64,000 bases of DNA, from assembly GCF_002575655.3 (NCBI RefSeq), contig NC_053040.3, forward strand, positions 155,373,148 to 155,437,147, read 5' to 3'. This document shows positions 20,501 to 30,495 of this stretch, in pieces; the first letter of the stretch is position 1; every line of letters starts with the position of its first letter. Origin of the DNA: Aegilops tauschii subsp. strangulata (taxonomy: Eukaryota; Streptophyta; Magnoliopsida; Poales; Poaceae). The position numbers were made by a program, and so were the translations under genes. The notes beneath the pieces were generated by a model, which was given only the letters and a program-made list of their open reading frames with translations, had not been told where the DNA came from and did not search any database.

Positions 20501-22258
20501 CGCTGCTTCAGCGACCGGCAACTGAACCGGTGGTGCGTCATCAGCAGTTGTAGGCCTTGCCACTGGCTGCTTTGGGGCGGAGGATGACATGGCCTGTACA
20601 CCACAAAGTCGGTCCGGCTGATCACAGGTTGATGCATCTGCCCGCGAGAGCTGCTCTGGCAAGGGGAGCGTCACCGGTTGAGGGGCGACAGTGGTTGCTC
20701 TTGGCGGGGCTTCAGGAATCTCATCAATGAACTCTATTTCCTTTCGTGGCCACTGGATGTCATGTAACAGTGTTTCTCGCAATGTCCTTTGCTCATCGAT
20801 GTCTCCTAGGACATTCTTCAGGGCAAATTCATTGAATCCAGGCTTTACTTCAGTCACGTAGCACTTCACACAGCCTGGCTTCAATGGCACATTGTCCAAG
20901 AAGAGGCCATCTTCCAAGATGGGTGGGAAAACCCAGGCTGTTGCACATTTTAATGTACCTTCATAATGTGTAAGCACGCCCTTCAGTCTGTCTTTCATTC
21001 CAGATAGATCAGATATAGCATCATCACGAGCAGCTGCAGTCTCAGTGTCGCTGGGGTCAGCTGATGCACAGCTACTCTTGTGCAGTGTTGTGGCACAATA
21101 AGCAGCATCATCCATGCCCGCCTCCCCTCCCATCTGCTGGCTATCTGTCAGTGTTAGAGTCTTCTGCATCATCATCATTGAGTCCTCAACATCCTTTCGA
21201 ACAGCCGGATAAATCTCCTTCTTCAACTTTTCAAACAATGCATTCTGCTTCATTTCACTCCTCGCTTTTTTCATGCTGAGCCTCTCTTCTTTGCTGAGTG
21301 TGAAAGCCCTCTTGTGTGGGACAATAACGCCTATACCCCTTGCACGGCCAGGGGGCTCTTTTGTGTCCAGAGCAATGGACAGAATGTCACATGGCCCTGA
21401 GTTCCTGTAGAACCTTCCAGGGATCTTGGAAGCCTCTACCATCACTTCATATAGTTTGGCGTCACGTGCGTTTTCAAAGTAATAAGTTCCGTTATCACGC
21501 CTCTTTGCACGTGCCCGCAAGTAGTCTCTGGTGCGTTCGCCCTTGATTTCACTGAAGGCTGGACTCCCACCCACCGCTACTTCTTCTTTGTCCTCCTGTT
21601 CCCATATCAGTTTCATGCCGTAGTATCCTGCCACACCCATACGATGGGGGTGTATGTTCTTCTTCTGAAGTTCTGATTGCTTGAAACTCTTCGCAGCAAA
21701 CTCTGGAGTTGCCCTGACCCTTTTGAATTCTGCCCAGTCTGCCTTTGTAATTTGGGGGTATGCGGGGATTGGGTCCTTGCCTTCACTCAAGTACTTCTTG
21801 TACAGCACGTGCTTCCAGTTTCTCCAAGCAACCCTAGCCTTCTTCAGTGCAGCGTGTTCCACCTGCATTCTCCACTGCTCTGGAACGTTGAAGTGATCCA
21901 TGATCTCCCGGACTATCCTTCGTCGTGTTTCTGTGTCAGCCTTCTGAAACCCCGGCAGATTAATGTTGAGCCTTGCCCTGCCAACAAATCCACACACACT
22001 CCTGAACCTCATGCGTGCTTTATCTGGTTTAGTTGGAGCCTAGGACTTTAAATCAATCTCGGTTACTTCATATACACCTCTAGGCTGGTGTGTGGGCTTC
22101 CTTGGAGCGTTCCTCCGTGTCCTGACCGGAAGGGTAATTGCTGCAGCTCTATCCCGTTCAAGACTACTTGATCCCTCACAATCTGCTGAAGACCTAGGGT
22201 TGTCCGAATCAGATGAAGATACATGGCCTGAATGAGTGTTGGCGCTGCTACTAGACAT
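20321..22258 (-). pseudogene. CACTA-2 transposase-type ORF (Transposase_24 / Ptta-En-Spm like)
   Basis: The minus-strand frame from 22258 to 20321 is open for about 645 codons except one TAG at 22040-22042. The N-terminus is Ser-rich (SSSSANTHSG). The core has TETRRRIVREIMDHF, WRNWKHVLYKKYL, ITKADWAEFKRVRATPEFA, KKNIHPHRMGVAGYYGM and YLRARAKRRDNGTYYFE. These match the plant Ptta/En/Spm transposase family (Pfam Transposase_24), thought to bind element ends. The C-terminus is a repetitive Gln/Ser/Pro-rich tail (AKQSDASEPPAKQSVGPEPT). The single stop and the decayed tail make it probably non-functional. No DDE-type Tnp2 is visible. Confidence 0.72.
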
Positions 22259-23012
22259 CTACAGAGAAAACATGCGAAACTCAGGAAAGGAGGATAAGCA
22301 TAAAACTAACAACTTGGTATCAAGCTTTCCAAACATGCCATGCAATAATTTAGAAAATGTACGGCTAATTTGTTAAGTTTGTGTGACTCAGGCACCCGTG
22401 ATCTGTAAATAGGCGGTAACTTATTGGAACAAATACAACTTATATGTAGTAAGGAAGGTAGATAATGAACATATATACGCTCTCCATTATTTTATAGCCA
22501 ATTTGGGAACATACGGAACGAAATTGGAAGAGGGATTGCGAGGAAATGTGCCTGACCGCGATGGAGAGCAGTAACTAACATGCTTCTTAATGCAAACCCG
22601 GCCGGACCACAGGAGAGGCGGGGGTTACTGCATCGATATGCTCGAGGGTGGCTGGCGAGCAAACGAAGACGGCGAGGCGCGGGCCGCCGCGTGTTGGGAA
22701 CGACAGTGGAGGTAGGCTTGACGCCGAAGAGCGGGCACACGGCCGGAGTGAGCACGGCTGCGCCGGAGAGGGTTCTGCTGTGGATCTGGGGGAGGGGGGA
22801 GCTGGCGAAGGAGATTGGGTGGACTAGTTGAGTGAAACGCGGGCGGACGGTGGGGGGGGGGGGGGTGTTGGCGGCCTTGGTGAAAAGGGTGAAAAGTATC
22901 CCCGGTTGCCGCGCGCGCGGAAAGGCCTATGCAAATGGTTGCCTCTAAGCGGTCGTGTGCACAAACAGAATAATTTCGTTTGAAATGTAGACGTACTAAT
23001 TTTGAAATTAAG
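22259..23012. other. CACTA-2 5' leader region
   Basis: Up to about 22550 it is AT-rich, like an intron. From 22560 to 22930 it is GC-rich with short ORFs in several frames and a run of G (22850-22864). It probably contains the promoter and a non-coding first exon for the minus-strand genes, but I cannot place either. Confidence 0.35.
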
Positions 23013-23185
23013 ACGTGAGTTCATCGTTTCTCATCTAAATTTTTCGCACGTAAACCAATCACAATTTTACCACGGGTTTGATTTGCTGGCGCATTTCAGG
23101 TCTTGTGTGCTATATGTAAGACATTTTTTGGCATTTACCGTGCATGTTTGCATATAAATCAATTCCTAGCCGGACTGCATTTCCT

Positions 23186-23635
23186 GTCGAAAGGGATGAG
23201 GATTGCTGTTCGATCTGGGAGCATCCAATGGTGCAGACGTACGATCCGTGGGGTTTGGGTTCTGGCCGATCAAAACGCACGACTCAGATCGCACGCGTAG
23301 CGAGGGGGGCATCGGCCATGGTTTGGTAGTCACACGGCTTTCGTGTGTGAACCGTGTGCTATTTGAAAACATTTTTTTTGGAGGAGCTATTTGAAAACAT
23401 GTACATGTGTTGTCGAAAGGGATGAGGACCGTCATTCGATCAAGGACAATCCAACGGTGCAGACGTACGATCCGTGGGCTTTGGGTTCTGGCCAATCAGA
23501 ATGCACGACTCAGATCGCGCACATGGAAGAGGGGTGGGGGGTTGCGTCGGCCACGGTTTTGGTGGACACACGGCTTTCGTGAGTGAACCGTGTGCTCTTT
23601 GAAAACATTTACATTACCTAACATCATATTTTTGT
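23186..23635. repeat. Tandem duplication, about 225 bp, two copies
   Basis: TGTCGAAAGGGATGAGGA starts at 23186 and at 23411. Both copies share CAGACGTACGATCCGTGGG, GGGTTCTGGCC, CGACTCAGATCGC and an end CACACGGCTTTCGTG followed by GAACCGTGTGC. The ACCGTGTGC motif links it to the left subterminal repeats of CACTA-2. Confidence 0.8.
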
Positions 23636-24113
23636 TTGAATGAAAACATGAGTTCATCGTTTCGCCTCCAATTTTTTTCCACGGTAAGAAATCATGAGTA
23701 TAGTGGAAAGTGCCATATACTAGTATCATGAATATACAGTACATATGATACTACCTTTAGTTAATTATAGCGCATAGCTAGTATAATACATAGAGTATAG
23801 TATATCATATATATATATCATAATTATTGCCACGCATGACACAAATTAGCATCGCATTTAAGATGATACGGTATCTACCTACTATATGTTACTCTAACCC
23901 TCTTTATATATATTTAATTCTTTGCCACATCAGCATATATACTTGCTATTTCCGAGTGCATGACATCGTCGGCTATGATACCACCACTATGGCCAGCCTT
24001 ATATAGGGAGTATCATATAGTACTATATATATAGTATCATGCATATGATACTAGTGTATGATACTACGTACGTACCTTCATAGTGCATATATAGTATCAT
24101 AGAGTAGTACTAG

Positions 24114-24193
24114 CTCCCTCTGTAAACTAATATAAGAGCGTTTAGATTACTAAATAGTGACCTAAACGCTCTTATATTAGTTTACGGAGGGAG
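24114..24193. mobile_element. Stowaway-type MITE (80 bp)
   Basis: CTCCCTCTGTAAACTAATAT at one end and its near-perfect inverse (ending GGAGGGAG) at the other, with TA on the right and TAG on the left. The arms meet around a short centre, so it is almost all terminal inverted repeat. Non-coding. Confidence 0.9.
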
Positions 24194-24250
24194 TATATAT
24201 CATAGATGACCGTATTTATGGTCATGCGTGACACAAAGTAGTATAACATT

Positions 24251-24251
<1 letters not shown>

Positions 24252-24286
<35 letters not shown>
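24252..24286. repeat. (TA)n microsatellite
   Basis: About 16 TA units in a MITE copy. Confidence 0.9.
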
Positions 24287-24288
<2 letters not shown>

Positions 24289-24395
24289 GTTACGGTATCT
24301 ACCTATGTTACTGCTTTCTTTGCCACATCATCATATTTTCTATTCCCGGGTGCATGATACCGGCTATGATACCCCCACTATGGCCACCCTAATAA

Positions 24396-24646
24396 GGCTG
24401 GTCGTAATATGGGAGTATCAAGCGGTATGATGCATGCCAACTAGACTTTTTGGATGATGTGGCACACAGTTAAATGATGAAAGAGAGGGTGTGTGGTATC
24501 ATATCATGATACCGTATCATATTAAATGTTGTACTACTTTGTGTCATGCATGGTAATTAAGAAGGAACCTAAGATACTAGCTCATGATACTATGCATGCA
24601 CACATTACGGAGGTATTCCCGATCATATACTAGTATCATGCATATA
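24396..24646 (-). mobile_element. MITE with GGCTGGTYGTAAT terminus, inverted copy
   Basis: It starts GGCTGGTCGTAATATGGG and carries ATGCCAACTAGACTTT and GGATGATGTGGCACAC. These are the reverse complement of segments of the copy at 24959-25231. Its right end is cut by the element at 24649. Confidence 0.7.
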
Positions 24647-24648
24647 TA

Positions 24649-25254
24649 CTCCCTCCTTTTTGGTTTATAGGCTTATCTCAAAATTTTAGTTTTTCCATTT
24701 TATAAGGCTCAATTTGGTTGTTCCCCGTCACATGTCAAGATTCCAAGGTGCATTAAATCATTGCATGCAAGTATTAAGAGAAAGTTGACCAATGCATGTA
24801 CTTTATATATGCATGCATGTATTGCAATTAATACATTGGAAAACATAAATTTTTGAGGAAAACAAAAGCATTAATTGGGTGTTCTTGCAAACTACAAAAG
24901 GTATTCCACCACTCACCATCTACCTTGGTTGGTGAGATTTTTGAATTGAGCCCTATAAGGCTGGTTGTAATGGGGAGTATCATATATATATATACTAGTA
25001 GTATCATGCATATATATGATAGTGTAGCTAGGATACTAGCTACTTCCGTAATGCATAGTATCATAAGTTAACATCTTACGTTGCCTTACTAATCACACAA
25101 AGCAGTAGTACAACATTTAATATGACACGGTATCATGATATGATACCACATCCTCTCTTGTGTGCCACATCATCCAGAAAGTCTAGTTGGCATGCATGAT
25201 ACCGCTTATGATAATACCATTACAACCAGCCTAGCTAAACCGGAAAGGAGGGAG
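24649..25254. mobile_element. Mariner/Stowaway-like MITE hosting another MITE
   Basis: CTCCCTCCTTTTTGGTTTAT at the left and ACCGGAAAGGAGGGAG at the right, each flanked by TA. The inner element at 24959-25235 sits near its right end, splitting the sequence CCTATAA / TAAACC. Confidence 0.75.
24959..25235 (+). mobile_element. MITE with GGCTGGTTGTAAT termini, TAA TSD
   Basis: Left end GGCTGGTTGTAATGG, right end CCATTACAACCAGCC followed by TAGC. TAA is found on both sides (24956-24958 and 25236-25238). A 3-bp TAA/TTA duplication is typical of the Harbinger/Tourist group, so I place it there with caution. Confidence 0.7.
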
Positions 25255-25259
25255 TATGA

Positions 25260-25536
25260 GACTAGCTAGCCACAATGGAGAGTAGTACATTGGTAACATA
25301 CACATATCCCTAGACTATATATGTTACTACCTTCATAGTGGGTAGTAACATAAATGTAGTGTCATGCGGAGCTTCATTTCTTAGGTTACAGACTCATATT
25401 GCATTGGGACATGTGATGCTACAATAACTATCAGTTACTGAAACTATCTCTCTCCTCATTAACTTATTGCCACATAAGCAAGTTTGCTGAGTTGGAGTCG
25501 GTGTTACTGCTGAAGTTACTCCCACTTTGGCTAGTC
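25260..25536. mobile_element. MITE with GACTAGCC termini
   Basis: Starts GACTAGCTAGCCACAATGG and ends CCCACTTTGGCTAGTC. Contains the GTTACTAC/GTAGTAAC words shared with the copies at 25830-26435. Confidence 0.7.
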
Positions 25537-25577
25537 TGATACTAGCTAGTCGTCTATGATATACTAGCTGCCTCACT

Positions 25578-25829
25578 AAGAGCATGGTTAATAATACAGC
25601 CAAGGGTCGACTATAAGAAGTTGACATGTCATATAAGCCAACCTCTTAGCGGGTATGTACAATAATAAGTTTTATATACGTACTAGTTTATCAATAGTTG
25701 GCCCCCCTTACATCCTCACAAAGTGTCTTGGGTCTCCTGTTGCAGCTGGCTCTACTAACCAAGAGCCCGCTTCTCTTCTCTTTCCTCGAACTAATAAGCA
25801 CATATATATTATTCTATTCCTTATAGCCA
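25578..25829. mobile_element. Probable MITE, partial
   Basis: Begins AGAGCATGGTTAATAATACA, a common Triticeae MITE start from memory. No matching inverted end is seen; it stops where the GACTACCC element starts. Confidence 0.35.
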
Positions 25830-25969
25830 GACTACCCACAGTGGGAGTAACAGTGGTAGTAACATCACACATATCTAGATAAAATAGATGATGTGGCAAG
25901 CAATAAATGAAGAAATGGAGGAAAGTGGATATGTGTGATGTTACTACCTATGTTACTCCCACTGTGGGT
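25830..25969. mobile_element. Short MITE with GACTACCCACAGTGGGAGTAAC termini
   Basis: 140 bp with inverted ends (ends GTTACTCCCACTGTGGGT). The interior has ATCTAGATAAA and GATGATGTGGCAAGCAATAA, repeated in the next copy. Confidence 0.75.
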
Positions 25970-25996
25970 ACGATACATAGTCTTACTATAGTATGA

Positions 25997-26435
25997 GACT
26001 ACCCACAATGGGAGTAACATAGGTAGTAACATCACACATATCTAGATAAAGTAGATGATGTGGCAAGCAATAAATGAAGAAAGAGAGGAAAGTAGTAACA
26101 CAGCTAGTTACTAGTAGTATGAGTAACATCACATGTACATATCAAGGAAAGATGTGTCTATAGCCTAATAAATGAAGTGTTGCATGTTACCACACATATA
26201 TGTTACTCCCCACTATAGAGGTAGTAACATAGACTAGTGTAACACATGGGCATGTTACTAGTCTATGTTACTACCCATTGTGGCTAGTCTGAGTAACATC
26301 ACAAATCTCAAGGCAAGATGAGTCTATAGCCTAATAAATGAAGTGTTGCATGTTACTACACATATGTTACTCCCCACTATAGAGGTAGTAACATAGACTA
26401 GTAACATTCTATGTTACTACCCATTGTGGCTAGTC
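25997..26435. mobile_element. Compound MITE with a tandem duplication
   Basis: Starts GACTACCCACAATGGG. From about 26119 a unit with GAGTAACATCACA, GTCTATAGCCTAATAAATGA and CATTGTGGCTAGTC is present twice (to 26289 and to 26435). The second copy lacks about 25 bp near its end. Confidence 0.7.
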
Positions 26436-26473
26436 TTATGTCACTCTATTGTGTACTTACTTGCTCTAATAAT

Positions 26474-26972
26474 TGTAACATCCCAAAATTCTAAATTTTG
26501 GAATGTTATATTAAATAAATAGTTTTGATTGTTTGTTGATTGTTGTGTGATTGATTATGTGAATTTGAGTGAAATTTGAAACTTTTTGAAAGTTAAATGA
26601 GAGGGAATAAAAGGACTTTCCTAAACTTTCATTCTGCACTTATGATCTCCATGAATTCAAATTCTTTCCAAATACAAAACCCTAGAGAGAAGATGACATG
26701 ACTTCTTCCATTTAAAATGAAAAGGGTTTTTGAAAATATTTGAATTTCATTTGGAAACATTTCAAATTCAGAAACTTTAAGCAACTCAATGATTTTCATG
26801 AGATAAGATAAAATGACTTCTTAAAAACGTATGAAATATGAGTTGGAAGTTTCAAAGAATCAAATTTAAAGTCCCTTTGAAATTTATATTCAATTTGGAG
26901 TTAGTTGGTTTTTATTCAAATTATTTTTCTCCAAAAATAAAATATATGGAAAATAGGGTAAAATGATTCGCT
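26474..26972 (+). repeat. LTR of an older retrotransposon, 5' portion
   Basis: Starts TGTAACATCCCAAAATT, a typical LTR start, and runs AT-rich to the Angela-type insertion. It resumes at 63301 beyond the TSD TCGCT. No coding sequence. Confidence 0.65.
26968..26972. repeat. TSD TCGCT, left copy
   Basis: Identical to 63296-63300; proves that 26973-63295 entered as one element. Confidence 0.95.
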
Positions 26973-27404
26973 TGTTGGGGAACGTAGTAATTTAAAAAAA
27001 ATTCCTACGCACACGCAAGATCATGGTGATGCATAGAAACAAGAGGGGAGAGTGTTGTCTACGTACCCTCGTAGACCGAAAGCGGAAGCGTTATATCAAT
27101 GCGGTTGATGTAGTCGTACGTCTTCACGATCCGACCAATCCAAGTACCGAAAGAACGGCACCTCCGAGTTCTGCACACGTTCGCCTCGGTGACGTCCTCG
27201 CCTTCTCGATCCAGCAAGAGGGGCGAAGTAGTAGATGAGTTCCGGCAGCACGACGGCGTGGTGACGGTGTTGGTGAAGAACAATCTCTGCAGGGCTTCGC
27301 CTAAGCACTACGAAAACCATGACGGAGGATAAACTAGAGGGTACGGGGTTGCCGGCACACGGCTAGGTGTTTCTTGATGTGTCTTTGGTGCTAGCCCTGC
27401 CCCT

Positions 27405-27414
27405 CTATTTATAT
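27405..27414 (-). promoter_or_regulatory. TATA box in Angela-type 3' LTR
   Basis: ATATAAATAG on the minus strand; the same site lies at 62063-62072 in the 5' LTR, where it would drive the element. Confidence 0.6.
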
Positions 27415-27497
27415 GTTGAGCCCTGGGGTCGAAACTTGGAGCAAAAGCCTCCTCAAAGTCGGTTTTGCCCGAAAGGCAAGAGTCCCACTCGGACTCC

Positions 27498-27602
27498 AGG
27501 ACCAAACGCCACAATCTTTGGCGTCTGGCCGAGACGCCATGGGCCTCGGCGTCTGGCCCAGGGCCAGACGCCAGGGTCTCTGGCGTTTGGCCCCTGGCCT
27601 CC
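27498..27602. repeat. GGCGTCTGGCC / GGCCAGACGCC hairpin cluster
   Basis: Five or so copies of (A)ACGCCA or GGCGTCTGGC in alternating orientation, including an almost perfect inverted pair around GGCCCAGGGCC. The same cluster is at 62156-62256 in the other LTR. It lies about 100-190 bp upstream of the TATA on the element strand. Confidence 0.65.
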
Positions 27603-28637
27603 GCAAAACTCCTTTTGCACTGACTTATAGCCCCATGGGCCTGACCCCTTGGCCTAACCATATCATCCAATATATGAATCTTTACCTCCGGACCATTCCG
27701 GAGCTCCTCGTCCTGTCCGTGATCTCATCCGGGACCCCGAACAACATTCGGTCACCAACATACATAACTCATATAATACTATATCATCAACGAATGTTAA
27801 GCGTGCGGACCCTACGGGTTCGAGAACTATGTAGACATGACCGAGACACCTCTCTGGTCAATAACCAATAGCGGAACCTGGATGCCCATATTGGCTCCTA
27901 CATATTCTACGAAGATCTTTATCGGTCAGACCGCATAACAACATACGTTGTTCCTTTTGTCATCAGTATGTTACTTGCCCGAGATTCGATCGTCGGTATC
28001 TCAAACCTAGTTCAATCTCGTTATGGGCAAGTCTCTTTACTCGTTCTATAATACATCATCCCGCAACTAACTCATTAGTTACAATGCTTGCAAGGCTTAT
28101 AGTGAGGTGCATTACCGAGTGGGCCCAGAGATACCTCTCCGACAATCGGAGTGACAAATCCTAATCTCGAAATACGCCAACCCAACAAGTACCTTCGGAG
28201 ACACCTGTAGAGCACCTTTATAATCACCCAGTTAAGTTGTGACGTTTGGTAGCACACAAAGTGTTCCTCCGGTAAACGGGAGTTGCATAATCTCATAGTC
28301 ATAGGAACATGTATAAGTCATGAAGAAAGCAATAGCAGAATACTAAATGATCAAGTGCTAAGCTAACGGAATGGGTCAAGTCAATCACATCATTCTCCTA
28401 ATGATGTGATCCCGTTAATCAAATGACAACTCATGTCTATGGCTAGGAAACTTAACCATCTTTGATTCAACGTGCTAGTCAAGTAGAGGCATACTAGTGA
28501 CACATTGTTTTGTCTATGTATTCGCACATGTATCAAGTTTCCGGTTAATACAATTCTAGCATGAATAATAAACATTTATCATGAAATAAGGAAATAAATA
28601 ATAACTTTATTATTGCCTCTAGGGCATATTTCCTTCA

Positions 28638-28650
28638 GTCTCCCACTTGC
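28638..28650 (-). promoter_or_regulatory. Angela-type polypurine tract
   Basis: Minus strand GCAAGTGGGAGAC directly before the 3' LTR; the standard plus-strand priming site of this group. Confidence 0.8.
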
Positions 28651-28667
28651 ACTAGAGTCAATAATCT

Positions 28668-28815
28668 AGTTCACATCGCCATGTGATTTAACATCAATAG
28701 TTCACATCTTTATGTGATTAACACCCATAGTTCACATCGATATGTGACCAATACCCAAAGGGTTTACTAGAGTCAGTAATCTAGTTCACATCGCTATGTG
28801 ATTAACACCCAAAGA
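28668..28815. repeat. Tandem 30-bp repeats before the 3' LTR
   Basis: Four copies of AGTTCACATCGCTATGTGAT and variants followed by TAACACCCA, at about 28670, 28699, 28729 and 28783. Confidence 0.8.
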
Positions 28816-29261
28816 GTACTAAGGTGTGATCATGTTTTGCTTCTGAGGGAAGTTTAGTCAACGGGTCTGCCATATTCAGATCCGTATGTATTTTGCAAAT
28901 TTCTATGTCTACAATGCTCTGCACAGAGCTACTTTAGCTAATTGCTCCCACTTTCAATATGTATCCAGATTAAGACTTAGAGTCATCTGGGTCAGTGCCA
29001 AAACTTGTATCGACGTAACCCTTTACAACGAACCTTTTGTCACCTCCTAATCGAGAAACATATCCTTATTCCACTAAGGATAACTTTGACCGCTGTCCAG
29101 TGATCTACTCCTAGATCACTATTGTACTTCCTTCCTAAACTTAGTGTAGGGTATACAATAGATCTGCTACACAGCATGGCATACTTTATAGAACCTATGG
29201 CTGAGGCATAGGGAATGACTTTCATTCTCTTTCTATCTTCTGCCGTGGTCGGGCTTTGAGT
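28816..29261 (-). pseudogene. Angela-type pol, RT end and RNase H remnant
   Basis: On the minus strand KTQSPTTAEDRKRMKVIPYA and SAIGSIKYAMLCSR mark the RT/RNase H junction of Copia pol; GVDHWTAVK follows. Beyond 29040 the frame is lost, and only broken RNase H-like pieces remain. The region has stops in all frames, so it is dead. It begins at the Gypsy-A TSD. Confidence 0.8.
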
Positions 29262-29266
29262 CTTAC
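29262..29266. repeat. TSD CTTAC, left copy (Gypsy-A)
   Basis: Identical to 43210-43214. Confidence 0.97.
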
Positions 29267-30495
29267 TGTCGGAGTAAATGGCCACGGGTAGCCTAACCAA
29301 CTCCCCCTGGCTCTTCGAAAAACTATCAAGCCAATCAAGCCTTCAAGCATACAAAGCATAGGGCCGCCTTCCCCCGACCGGCTGTCCCCAGGGCCGACTC
29401 CCAGAAGGCGACCCAACCTCAGAAATCTCCCCCAAGGAAGATACGAGATAGCTGACTCCAGGAAGCCGGCCCCAAGAGGACCGACTCCCAGAAGCCGGCC
29501 ATGAACAAAGCCGACTCCCAGAAGTTGGCCATGAAGAAAGCCGGCTCCCAGGAGCCGGCCAAGACTGCGCCTACTAAAACTGTACCCATGTAACGGCGAT
29601 AGGATGGGGCGTGGCCGCAGTACCGCCGGCTACCCCCGAATCCCGGAACGGGCATGGCCACAGGGCGCCGTACAGGCCAGCCATCCCCTGTCCGGCACGG
29701 CACTATAGCCGTGTTGGCCTTGATGTCACCCACGACAGGTGCCAGTACGGCCCGCAGGCGGCGGGCCCCTTTTGCCAGAGAGACATCCGAAGGCGGCCTG
29801 GCCTCCTCTAGTCGGCCAGGGGTGTGGCCGGCACCCAATAGCCGGCTACCTCCCTCCCTCGAAACATGTGCCTCATTAAGAAGACACGACGAGGTAAGGC
29901 TACAGTGAGAGCTCGCGAGGCGGCGACACTGTAGCCACGCTTACCTCGACAAAGCCCTCGTCATTAGAGGCGAGGCGACAGTAACCAACCGCCGACAAAG
30001 CCCCCAAGCGGCGGGGCCAGCCTGCCGGCCAAGAGGCCGGCAGCCGGCGGGACCCACCAGTCGGCGGGCCCCACTGACCGGCGAAGAAGCCGGCCAACAT
30101 AGACGCTAACGGCTGGGACCCACGCCCAGCCGGATTACCATTGTACCCCTGGGGGGTAGGCCTATATAAACCCCCCGGGACACCCATGCAAAGGGTTGGT
30201 CTAATAGAGTTTCACACACCACATAGAGAGAAAAGGAGAGCTAGCCTTGCCCTTCTTCTTCCTCTAGCTAGACATCTCAAGGAGCACTTGTAGCTACTTG
30301 TATTGATCTAGTGATCATGCGGAGACCCCGCAGAGCCGGACTAGGGGTGTTATCTCCAAGGAGAGCCCCGAACCTGGGTAAGATCCGCCGGCGTGCATGT
30401 CTTCGCCTCATCCCGTTTCCAGGCACCGGCGACGTCTTACTGGCTCCCACAATGATAAGCCACCCGTTGGCGTATGTCGCACCTACCACCCGACA
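29267..30495 (+). repeat. Gypsy-A 5' LTR
   Basis: Starts TGTCGGAG, ends CACCCGACA. Near 29450-29570 it holds three to four copies of a 30-bp unit with GACTCCCAGAAGCCGGCC. TATA at 30163. The 3' LTR is the same apart from scattered substitutions and an 18-bp length difference. Confidence 0.95.
30163..30170 (+). promoter_or_regulatory. TATA box, Gypsy-A 5' LTR
   Basis: TATATAAA between a G-run and a C-run (GGGGGGTAGGCC...CCCCCCGGG). The site is kept in all four LTRs of this family in the window. Confidence 0.75.

Larger units (their letters stand above)
17356..23720 (-). mobile_element. CACTA-2 DNA transposon nested in CACTA-1
   Basis: The left end reads CACTGGTGCGCGTCGG, a CACTA-type terminus. 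Next come subterminal repeats with CGTGTGCGAT and AAACGGTTT motifs, a Ulp1-like protease gene (minus strand, ends 18436), a Transposase_24-like ORF (22258-20321), and a right subterminal region with ACCGTGTGC motifs at 23330-23600. That makes a nearly complete autonomous-type CACTA layout. No inverted copy of the left terminus is seen near 23.7 kb, so the right boundary is approximate and the end may be deleted. Confidence 0.7.
23700..24390. mobile_element. Two related AT-rich MITE copies
   Basis: Copy 1 (about 23700-23999) and copy 2 (about 24000-24390) both contain GTATCAT repeats, a TGACACAAA...CATTTA segment, GATACGGTATCTACCTA, TTTGCCACATCA and an end CGGCTATGATACC with CACTATGGCCA. Copy 2 is split by a Stowaway-type MITE. 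Boundaries are approximate. Confidence 0.55.
26973..28637 (-). repeat. Angela-type 3' LTR
   Basis: Plus-strand view TGTTGGGGAACG...TTTCCTTCA; on the element strand it starts TGAAGG. It is nearly identical in length and sequence to the LTR at 61633-63295, with scattered differences. A TATA box lies at 27405-27414. Confidence 0.95.

Noticed and set aside
23620..24000. Right terminus of CACTA-2
   Set aside because: No reverse complement of CACTGGTGCGCG is found; only the subterminal motif supports an end here.
27308..27871. ORFs in the Angela-type LTR on both strands
   Set aside because: They arise from the GGCGTCTGGCC hairpin cluster; no start context and the same in the other LTR as a by-product.
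30378..30422. GTAAG...TTTCCAG in the LTR looks like an intron
   Set aside because: It is only 45 bp, below the usual lower limit for plant introns, and the frame is open across it.
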